12,645 nt of DNA from G039029935 sp039029935. GTDB taxonomy: Bacteria > Chloroflexota > Anaerolineae > Caldilineales > Caldilineaceae. The translations under genes were made by a program, and so were the position numbers. This document shows, piece after piece, positions 1-9,500 of this stretch (position 1 is its first letter; every line of letters starts with the position of its first letter). The notes below the pieces were generated by a model. The model worked only from the letters and a program-made list of their open reading frames with translations. It made no database searches and was not told the origin of the DNA. The stretch lies in assembly GCA_039029935.1 (NCBI GenBank), contig JBCCFC010000257.1, positions 1 to 12,645 on the forward strand, written 5' to 3'.

Positions 1-376
1 AATCTACATCATCTAAATCAACTCTTATTAGTGTATGACTACTTAAATCAGTATATTTTGTACTTTTCAATGTATTACTAGCTGTATCAAAACCGTAAGC
101 CCTCCTCTTACGACTATCAAGTCTGCCTTGTCCATTAATTCTTAGTAACTCAGAATTTGAAAATTCGATTTCGATTGACTCGAATCTATATTGCTGCCGT
201 AGCCTCCGCGAATCTCCTTGAAGAAGACCTACAACTAGGTTCAAAAAAGTCGTCTTCCCAGACCCATTTTCATCCACCAAAATCTTAATATGTGAATCAA
301 ATTCAAGAGAAATATCACGATCTCCATACAACCCATTAACCCTAATTTGTTTAATAGGAAATTTGTTATGTAACAT
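1..376 (-). CDS. AAA family ATPase (ABC/RecF-like), N-terminal part, cut by window edge
   Basis: Reading the minus strand from the ATG at 374-376 gives about 125 codons open to the window edge. The N-terminus reads MLHNKFPIKQIRVNGLYGDR and then ISLEFDSHIKILVDENGSGK, followed by TTFLNLVVGLL. This is the usual beginning of RecF/SMC/OLD-type ATPases: a beta strand, 'I.VNGLYG', then a Walker A loop at residues 35-42 (DENGSGKT; Lys41 and Thr42 bind nucleotide). The first glycine of the consensus GxxGxGKT is Asp here. A later stretch, FESIEIEFSNSELLRI, resembles the beta-rich arm that follows the P-loop in stand-alone ATPases of defence and repair loci. AGAGG lies 9 nt upstream and supports this start; I found no nearby upstream in-frame ATG. 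Signature motif, Walker B and any partner domain lie outside the window, so the subfamily and function cannot be assigned. The local sequence is AT-rich compared with the giant gene to its right. Confidence 0.85.
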   Translation of the reverse strand, partial: MLHNKFPIKQIRVNGLYGDRDISLEFDSHIKILVDENGSGKTTFLNLVVGLLQGDSRRLRQQYRFESIEIEFSNSELLRINGQGRLDSRKRRAYGFDTASNTLKSTKYTDLSSHTLIRVDLDDVD

Positions 377-448
377 ACTGATACACCTCTGCTTATAAAG
401 TCTGACATATTGAGAGACCTTTAAATATATCCTGTTGCCGAATTCATT

Positions 449-478
449 ATGATACTGATTTGCTCATGGTCGTACCAA
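449..478 (-). promoter_or_regulatory. Weak candidate promoter for the ATPase gene
   Basis: On the minus strand TTGGTA (473-478, 4/6 match to TTGACA) is followed after 18 nt by TATCAT (449-454, 5/6 match to TATAAT). It lies about 73 nt upstream of the ATPase start, between that gene and the stop of the giant gene. The region is AT-rich, so a chance match is possible. The position, after a large palindrome and ahead of an unrelated gene, makes an independent promoter reasonable. Confidence 0.3.
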
Positions 479-514
479 TCAGCATAAATAATAGTATATC
501 ACACAAGCAGTGGA

Positions 515-564
515 TTCAGCGAGATTTCGTGAGGCTTCTGGAGGTCCCACGCAATCCCGCTAAA
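515..564. repeat. Long near-perfect palindrome downstream of the giant gene; possible terminator
   Basis: Arms of 21 nt (518-538 and 541-561) are separated by only 2 nt. The outer 14 bp are AGCGAGATTTCGTG against CACGCAATCCCGCT, with 12 of 14 Watson-Crick pairs, and pairing continues without bulges through GTGAGGCTTC and GAGGTCCCAC with one mismatch and G-T wobbles. Two further T-A pairs (515-516 with 563-564) extend it. It begins about 10 nt after the giant gene's stop codon, where a transcription terminator is expected. Neither strand has the run of T residues of a classical Rho-independent terminator. It could instead be a dispersed palindromic (REP-like) element. Confidence 0.6.
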
Positions 565-574
565 CTCATGTAAC

Positions 575-3500
575 CTACCGCTCCACAACAGGCAAGAATA
601 TCCGATGATCCGCGCCGCCAACCGTCAGCGTATACTCCACCACCTGCACATCCGCCACATCCGGCGATGCCACAGTCAGCGTCCCCGTATACACGCCCAT
701 CGGCAATGCGCCCAGGTCAACGGCGGTCACGGTCAAGTCAACTGCGCCGACGCCCTCGGTCACGCTTGGTAGCACCTGAGCAGAATCACTGCTCACCGTC
801 CAGTTGAGTGTGCCATCACCACCGTTGCGTATGGTGAGGTTGCTGGTCAACTGCTCCAGCCCATCGGGGTCGTAGAAGAAGGCAAGCTCCGGTGGGCTAA
901 CTTCAAGCGTGGCGGGCAGGGTAGGCTGGTTACGGTAGATGCGTACCTGCGTGGTGGCGGTGTTGGTCAGGCCATGTGTGTCCGTCACCAGCAGCGAGAG
1001 TGTGTGCAGCCCTGATACCAAGTCGTCAGCGTTGACCGTGAGCGATTGACCGATACCAAGCGAACCGTTGCGGTCGGATGACCATGCGTAGTTGTTCTCC
1101 GGCACCAGCCCATCCTCGCGATCCACACCCAAGCCTTCAAGCGTAATGTCCTGTGCGCCCACAAAGATAGTGGGTTCATCACTGGTAGATTTATCACTGG
1201 CAGCAGGTCGAATGATGCTTGGTTCCGGTGCTTTCAGGCTCACGGTAAAGCTATTATCACTCATATCCACGCTGGTGTTGAAGCCATCGTTGGCCCATAC
1301 ACGGAAGAGGGCTTGCGTCGAGCCGGGCATTAGCGTTGAGTCTACGCGAAGTTGCGTCTCCGTCCATTCTTCAGCAAGCACCTGCCAGCTTGTGCCATTG
1401 TCCACGCTATAGTCGATGGTGTAGTTGAGTGCGTCGCCATCCCCATCGCTTGCAGTCCAGGTCAGCAGAATATCGCCAGACTCGAAGACCTCGCCACCAT
1501 TGGGTGCTGTCACCTGTACCGTTGGCTTGTTGGCCGATGCGGTGTAGGTGGCAACAACTTCATAGCCTTCACCGGCGTTTTCCATTAACACAATCTGTGC
1601 CAACGTAGCTGGCAATGGCAACACCATGTTGAGCAGTTCGATGGTCAGGTTGCTCGTGGTGGTGAAGTCTTGCGGGTGGCCGCTCTCCTCGCTGTCAGAT
1701 GCGCCAAAGTCATAGACCAGTTCATTGCCCAGTTCGTCGATCATCCGCAGACGATAGCGACCTGGCTCGACAGCGTTGACAGCACTCGCCGCCTCGACCT
1801 CGATGATGCGGTTGAGACGGGGTGGTGCGCTTGATAGTGACTGCAAGATACCGCCTACCAACAACGCACGCTCCCCTTGCTGCACAATGACGGGCCGTTG
1901 CGTGGCTGCTGCCTGCACCGCCTGCATATTGGCCAAACGGGCAGTGATGGCACTGTTGGCCTGTTCATAGTGGAACGGTGAGGCAATCCAGCCATCCATC
2001 AACGACTTGAGTTCCTGTGGCTCGTAGATTTCACGGCTGGTGATACGGATGCGATAGACAGCACGGTCGCCCGTAGCCGCAAAGGGATAGCCGCTGGGGT
2101 TGACGCCACTAAACTGCAAGCCATCGGTATTGGGGAAAGGGTGATCCAGTGGCAGGTCTTTGCTGTGTCCTAAACCCATGTTATGCCCCATCTCGTGGCT
2201 GAGAACATAGCTATAGGGCATACTCGCTGCCTTATTCCCCGGCACATAGGCCAGCCCAGCAACACCACCCTGCGCCCCAATCACCAGTGTGTGATAGTAG
2301 CCTGGGCGTCCCAGCTCGCGTTCAATGGGCTTCAGGGCGGTCAAGCCAATGGCAATGTGCTTATCGGTCATACTGGTCACAATCGGCGTTGAGTAATAAT
2401 AATAATCGACATTGGTGTCGGCAATCGGGTATTTGTCGATGATGTCGTTATACGCACGGTCACGGTCAGCCTGTGTGGGTTGCTTCGTCTCACCTGTGCT
2501 TTGATCCACGCGCGATACCTCGGCAAAGGTCAACGGGAAGCGATAGATGGGGTTAAAGGTGACGCTGGCTTGACAGTCATTGGCTGTTGGTCCTGCGCTT
2601 TCGCCACAGGCAATGGCATGACTGACACCCGCAAAGGTGAGCGTGACATCGCCGTTGAGCCATGGTTTGGGCAGATCAAAGAAGAAGCTGTCGTTGAGCG
2701 CAGCACGGTTGGGTGATGTGCGTACATCGACCGAGCCGCCCGGATTGATGGGAACGACTTCGCCGATGACCTGACCGTTGCGGCTGGCGGTAAGTTTGGC
2801 AGTCACGTTATCGACCACGCCATCGGCCAGATAGCGCACATGCGCACGGACAAAGGTGGTGCGCCCATCAAAGAGCTTGACGCTGTTGAGCAGGTCCTGC
2901 ACACCTTGGGTCACTTCCAAGCCATAAAGTTGGATGAGGCTGCCCTCGCTGATGTTGAGTTCAACTGGAATTTCATGGGTGCGTCCTGTCTCGTTGACTG
3001 TGATGGTTGCGGTGCGTACACCTGCCGTTGTCAGTTGGGTCGGGTCAATGCCAAGATCAATGGTTGCGGGTGTGGTCCCACTGGTGCTGCTCAGGTTGAG
3101 CCACGCTTCACTGCTACTGGCCGTCCAGTTCAGGGCTGTTGAACCACTGCTCTTGAGCGTTAGTTGTTGCGCATCCGGAGCACTTCCATTCTGCTCTGCA
3201 CCAAAGGTAAAGCGGCTGCGGTTGAGCAACATCTCTGGGTTATCGGTGAGAACCAACGTGATGTTGACCCGTGTCGATTTGCCCGTCACCGAATCTTTGA
3301 AAATCAGTGCCGAGGTATGCGTACCGACACCCTTGGTGCCAACCTTGGCGGTCAGGTTATAGACATAGGTTCCCGTCGCTGGGTCTTCGCTAATCTTGGA
3401 TGCAGACGGAACACTCCAGTTGGTCGAGAGCCACGTTACCCTGTTGACCGCGTTACTCAACACAATCTGGATGGGTTCAGGGTTGGCTCCACCGACGACG

Positions 3501-6500
3501 GCACGGAAGGTGGCCGTGTTTGGCTCGACCTTGATGTCGGTGTTGGCGGTGGGGGATGGCAAGCCGACAACCAACTGCACATCCAACGTCTGCACGGCGT
3601 CATCGGCATCGTCACCATCGACCATGATTTGGCCGTTGTAGGTCCCCGCCACAAGCAGGCTGCTGTTGACCAACACGTTGATGGTCGCATTGCCTGTGCC
3701 GGATGTCTGGTCCACTTGCAGCCAATTGCTGCCATTCACAACGCTGGTCGAGATGGTCCAGTTGAGCGTCCCCTGTGCGCCATTGCTGATCTGGAATGAC
3801 TGCGATGCAGGCTGTGCGCCCCCCTGTTCAGCGTTGAAAGGAGCCAGTGTCGTTGGGTTGAGTACCAAGCGTGGTTTATGTACAACCGCGATGTCATAGG
3901 TCAGTAGTGTACTCGCCGCTGCGCCATTGACCTGCACTTGAATGGTCACACCCGCTGTTGTGCCTGTGTCGCCATCCCCCGGTGTACCGCTGAGTGTACC
4001 CGTACTCGTGTCAAAGCTGGCCCATGATGGCTGGTTCTGGATGCTAAAGAGCAGCGTGTCACCCGCCTGTGTACCGTAGACGCTTGGTGTAAAGGTGTAG
4101 GGCAGGCCAACATAGGCTTTACTGTTGGCAACGGCAATCTTGAACGGTGAAAGTGCCGCCGTGCCTTTGACCGTATCGGCGACCGAGAGGTTGATTGCAC
4201 CCGTCATGCCCACATGTTTAAAGGATGGTGTTCCTGTCAAACGTCCTGTCGTTGCATCAAAGGTCAGCCAGTCGGGGTTGCCCGCAATGGCGAAGGTGAT
4301 GGGCTGGCCGTCAGGGTCACTGGCCGTTGGCGTGAAGTCATAGAGTGTCCCTGCGACCATGTTGACGGTTGGTGGGCCAGTAATGACAGGCGATTGATTG
4401 GCGGCAGTGCCACCTTCAAACGCACCAATATCACAACGGCCATCACTGCGCAGATAGCGTCGCTGGTCAATCGTCATCGTAGCACCCGCGATGGTCGTAC
4501 ATTGGCCGCTGTTGATTGCTGGTGAGCCATCAAGCAGGGCGTGGGTATACGTATCACCACCGTTGTTGCCCAAAGCCCCTAAGAGCGCATTACCGCTCAA
4601 TGCTGGGCTACAGGTATTGTCGCCAATCAAGTTGTTGGTGTTGGTGGTCAATGGGGCAGCACAATCTGAGCCGTTGTTGCCCGCAATGATGGTGCTGTTG
4701 AGATGCACTGTACCATCTGCATGACCAAGACCACCGTTCGTACTGGCTGTATTATTGGCAATCGTGCTGTGGTTGATGGTCAACGTACCACGACGCAGAT
4801 AGATGCCACCACCGTTGGTACGCGCTGAATTGCCAGAAAAGGTACTGTTATTAATCGTCACATCCGCCCCATCATTGCGCAGACCGCCACCACCCCAATA
4901 GGTGTCCTGATTGGCCGTGAAGGTGCTGTTGTTGATGGTCAGAGTTCCGCCTGTACTCAGCAGCCCCGCACCGGAATTGGCCGTGCCATAGGCGACTGTT
5001 AGGCTATCCAACAACACCACGCCACGTTGGACCAAGAAGACGCGGTGGCTGTCGGGACTACCATCCTTGTTGCCATCACCACTGACAGTGATACGGCGAT
5101 TGGCCCCGTCAATGGTCAGATTTTTGGTGATGACCAGTGTACTGTGGGTCGAGATGGTCTGGCCGCTGATGGAGGCATCAAAGGTGATGGTTGCGTCTGC
5201 ACTGGCGTCGAGGATGGCTTGACGCAGAGTACAGGGGCCACTATTGGCGTTAGAAGTCACAATCATGGGGTCTGGACAGTTTACCTCGGCTGCGGTCACG
5301 GCAATGGCAAATGGTGGCAACTCGGCACTTGTGCCAAAGGTGTCCTGTACCGAAATCCGAATATCGCTGACCTCACCGACATCGCCAACACCAGGATTGC
5401 CTGTCAGCGCGCCTGTGGTTGTGTCAAATCGCGCCCATGTCGGTTTGTTGACAATGGCAAAGGTGAGCGTATGTCCATCGGCGTCACTGGCGGCAGGGGC
5501 AAAGGTGTAGTCACCATTGGCCGCAACCGTTGTCATCGGTGTCCCCGCAATTACAGGGGCATTGTTACGCAATGAGTTGGCCTCATATGCGCCCACATCA
5601 CAGGTGTCATCGCGCATGTTGCCACGCTGATCAAGTCGGTTGAGTTCAGTACAGGTAGCAGCATCGCCTGCGTTCATGGCCGGAGAGCCATTTTGTAGCG
5701 CATGGGTGGCCGTGTCGCCGCCATTGTTTGCCAGTCCAGCCAGCATCGGATTACCGCTCATGCCAGCACTACATGAACCATCCTGTACCACGTTATTGGC
5801 ATTGGTGGCAAAGGTTCCTTGCACCGCACAGTCAGGGCCACCACTGCCAGCCATGATGGTGTTTTTGATGTGTGCGGTCGCGCTGCCACCCGCATGGATG
5901 CCAGTGGTTCCGCCAACGCTGCTGTTGTTGAAGAAGGTGCTGTTGTTGACAATCAACGTGGTGCGCCCAATCGAGATGGCCCCACCATTGCCCCGTGTCA
6001 CCGAGTTGCCAGAGAAAGTACTGTTGTTGACTGTCACCGAGCCGTTGCTATGAATCGCGCCACCACCCCAATAGGTCGCCTCATTATCGACAAAGGTACT
6101 GTTGTTGACAACGACGGCAGCATACCAACCGACATAGAAGCCACCCGTGTTGCTCTTGCCTTTGGTGATGGTCAGGTTGTTAATTGTCACGGTCTTGAGA
6201 TAGTTGGGCATGGATAGCACCTGCACATCGGGCGATCCATTGCCATCGGTGTCCCCACTGAGCGTGATGCGACAGCTTGAGCCGTCAATTGTAATCGCCT
6301 TCTCAATTTTGATGGGTGTGGCGACACGAATTGTTTGACCAGCGATGCTGCTGTCAAAGACCACACGCTGCCCTGCACTGGCATCCGCAACCGCTTGGCG
6401 CAATGAACCGGGACCGCTATCCGCTGTGCTGGTGACAACGTGATCACCCGCAGTACAGGCGGCTGGCGCAGCAGATGTTGGTGTCAACGTGGGTGAAGGC

Positions 6501-9500
6501 GTCGCTGTCGGTGTAGCCGTTGGCGGGACAGGTGTATTGGTTGCTGTTGCAGGTGGAGTTGCGGTTGGCAATGGCGGTAAGGTTGCAGTCGGCGTATCTG
6601 TCGAGGTCGCGGTTGATGTGGCGGTCGGGGTATTAGTCGGCGTTGAGGTCGCCGTTGAGGTCGGTGTAGCGGTAGGCGTATCGGTATGGGTCGGTGTTGC
6701 AGTCGCTGTTGGCGTCGCCGTTGCCGTTGAAGTCGCCGTCGGTGAAATCGTTGCCGTCGCTGTCGGCACAGGATAGCGGATTGTACCGATGGCCTCATCG
6801 TCTCCAAAGGTAGCGACGGTCAATCCACTTAACTTCATAGCAAGCGTTTGGTTGCCTAGCGGTAATGTGCTGTCGATGATGGGTACAGAGATGGTCTTGA
6901 CGGTCTCCGGTGCAACAAAGGCCAGTGAGCCACTGGTCGCGACATACTGCTCACCAGCAATGGCAGAGATATTGTCTGTTGTGTAGTTGACCGTCACTGT
7001 ATCTGTTGTGGCGTTGGAGAGTGTGACCACAAACTCGATTGTGCCTGCGCTGGAATCAGCACTGACATCGGCAATGGTCATCTGCGGGATTTCAGGGGGA
7101 GCCTGCGATGTCGCTGTGACAGTCAGATTGAAGGTGGTGTCAATCGAGATGCCATCCCCGGTTACGCGCACCCCAATTTGGCCTGTCCCCGACAGGAATA
7201 CCGGATAATCCAAAACCAAGCTATTACCTGAGATGCTGGCATTGACAATGGATGGGTTGGTGTTGGTGGGAATGCTGTAAACCAGTACCGAATCCACATC
7301 CGAGAAGATGGTGGTCAGGTCAATGATGGTGTCTGGAGCGGTGTCATTGACCGATAAATCGGCGATGGGACTGAGCAGTGTTGGTGCATCATCAATATTG
7401 ATGACGGTAATATCAAAGGCGGCGAGTGACGCACTGGCCGTAAATTGGTCCTGCACCGTTATGACAATGCCCGTATGTGTACCCACATCGCCGTTGCGTG
7501 GTGTCCCGCTCAATTGCCCCGTTGTGGTCATAAAGGTGGCCCAACTTGGCTTATTGACAATGCTGTATGCGAGTACTGCACCAGGGTCAGGGTCGGTTCC
7601 GGTGGGTGTGAAGGTGTAGAGTATATCCTCGTTGACGGTGATAGCGGGTGTGCCTGTGATGCTAGGGGCATCGTTGACATCGGCAACCGTGATTGTGAAG
7701 GGAGACATGGCCGCGCTGACATTGCTGAGGTCGGTGACGGTGATGACGATGTTGGGGTAGACGCCGATATCAGCGTTGGTCGGTGTGCCACTCAGCGCGC
7801 CCGTGCTGGTCAGGAAGGTGGTCCATGTCGGCTGTTGGGTGATGGTGAAGGAGAGGCTTTCGCCAACATCGCTATCCGTCGTGGTCGGTGTAAAACTGTA
7901 CTGCACATCTTGGTTAACGGTCACGTCAGTTGTGTTGCTGATGGTCGGTGCATGGTTGACAACGGTGAGCGTAAAGGGGGACATGGCAGCACTGCTGATT
8001 GCGTCCGAGACGGTGATGACAATGTTGGCAAAGACGCCGATGTCGCTATTGCCGGGTGTGCCGCTCAGTGTACCCGTGCTGGTCGCAAAGGACGCCCAGC
8101 TTGGTTGATTGGTGATGGTGTACGCAAAAGTGTCGCCCACATCAATATCGGTGACGGTTGGTGTGAGTGTATAGAGGACGTTTTTGTTGATGGTCACAGA
8201 AACCGTATTGCTGATGGCAGGGGCATCGTTGGCATTCAGAACAGTGATGGTAAAGGGCGTAATCCCGGTTGGGCTGTAGGAGTCACTGACGGTGACGACA
8301 ATGTTGGGGTAGATACCCACATCATTGTTACTGGGTGTACCGCTGAAAACGCCTGTGGTAATCGCAAAAGTTGCCCAGCTTGGTTGATTGGTGATGGTAT
8401 AGACAAGGGTGTCACTGGCATTGGCATCGGTGGCAGTGGGTGTGAAGGTATAGAGCAAATCCTCGGTGGCCGTAATGTTGGTCGCATCACTAATCACGGG
8501 GGCATGGTTTGCATGATTGACCGTGATGAGATACCCCTGCACAGTGGCGAGTGTACCATCAAAGGCGCGGATGGCAACTTCATAGGTTCCGTTGTCTACG
8601 GCTGTACCTGTCAGCACGGCGCGCCCCGTTGTGCCAATGGCCGTGCGTGTGAAGGATATCCACGAAGGGGTCGTAATCATGGTCAGGGTAATCGGCGAAG
8701 AATGCGTGGCAACAACGGTGTAAGAGTAGGAATTGTTGCTATCCGTCAGCGTAACGGGTGTGCTGGTATAGACGGGAATGTCATGCGTAAAGGTGAAGGC
8801 CGAATCTTCATAGGCACCGATGCTACAGTGGATGGCATGTCGTGCTTGCCCACGCTGGTCAAAACTGCCACCGGGCAACGCCCCACACACCGTATTATCG
8901 CCATTGCCAATGGCCGCGGATTGATTATCCGTGAGCGCATGGGTCTGCGTATCACCACCATTATCGGCCAGTGGACCCAACACAGGGTCAATCATAATCA
9001 GGTCGTTGGCATTGAGACTACAGGTCCCATCCTCACTGAGGTTGTTGCGGTTGGTTTCGATGACATCCCCGTTGTCGTTGAGACAATCTGTGCCACCCAT
9101 GCTACCAGCGACAATCGTATTGTAGAGATACATCGTTCCACTGTTATGAATGATTCCGCCATCAGATGTTGTGGTGTTACTGAGGAATGTGCTGTTGTTG
9201 ATGGTCATCCGTGCAGTGGAGTTGCCTTGGTCGTTGTTCAAGACGGCCCCGCCCTGACCGTTATCGCTATTCTGCGAGAAGGTGCTGTTGTTGATGGTGA
9301 CATTACCTGCCTGATTGCGCAACGCACCGACACCGCTCGCTGAGTTGCCCACAAAGGTGCTGTTATTGACCGTGCCTGTACCAAAGTAGATATAGAGACC
9401 ACCTGTCGTGGCATTGTTCGTATTGCTCATAAAGGTGGTGTTGCTGACCAGCGTGGTGCTGGCAAAGCTATACGCACCACCACCATAACCCGTTGCATGG

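Noticed and set aside
2389..2409. TAATAATAATAA run, possible microsatellite or stop cluster
   Set aside because: On the coding strand it is a Tyr-Tyr-Tyr-Tyr stretch within the intact peptidase region; too short to call a microsatellite.
6489..6776. Plus-strand Val/Gly/Ala-rich frame (GVAVGVAV) that could pass for a membrane or elastin-like protein
   Set aside because: It is the reverse complement of the PTAT linker of the giant protein; all its regularity is explained by that linker.
7445..9343. 632-codon plus-strand open frame opposite the Ig repeats and beta-helix 1
   Set aside because: It is antisense to a clearly coding, domain-rich frame, repeats in step with it (DGDDNVGVDA-like strings), and has no recognisable domain or ribosome site. 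It is an effect of the repetitive codon pattern on the other strand.
9180..9370. Recurring GGTGCTGTTGTTGATGGT units that could suggest a CRISPR or other direct-repeat array
   Set aside because: The units encode the repeated NNSTF turn of the beta-helix in frame, are irregularly spaced, and recur in the other two cassettes.
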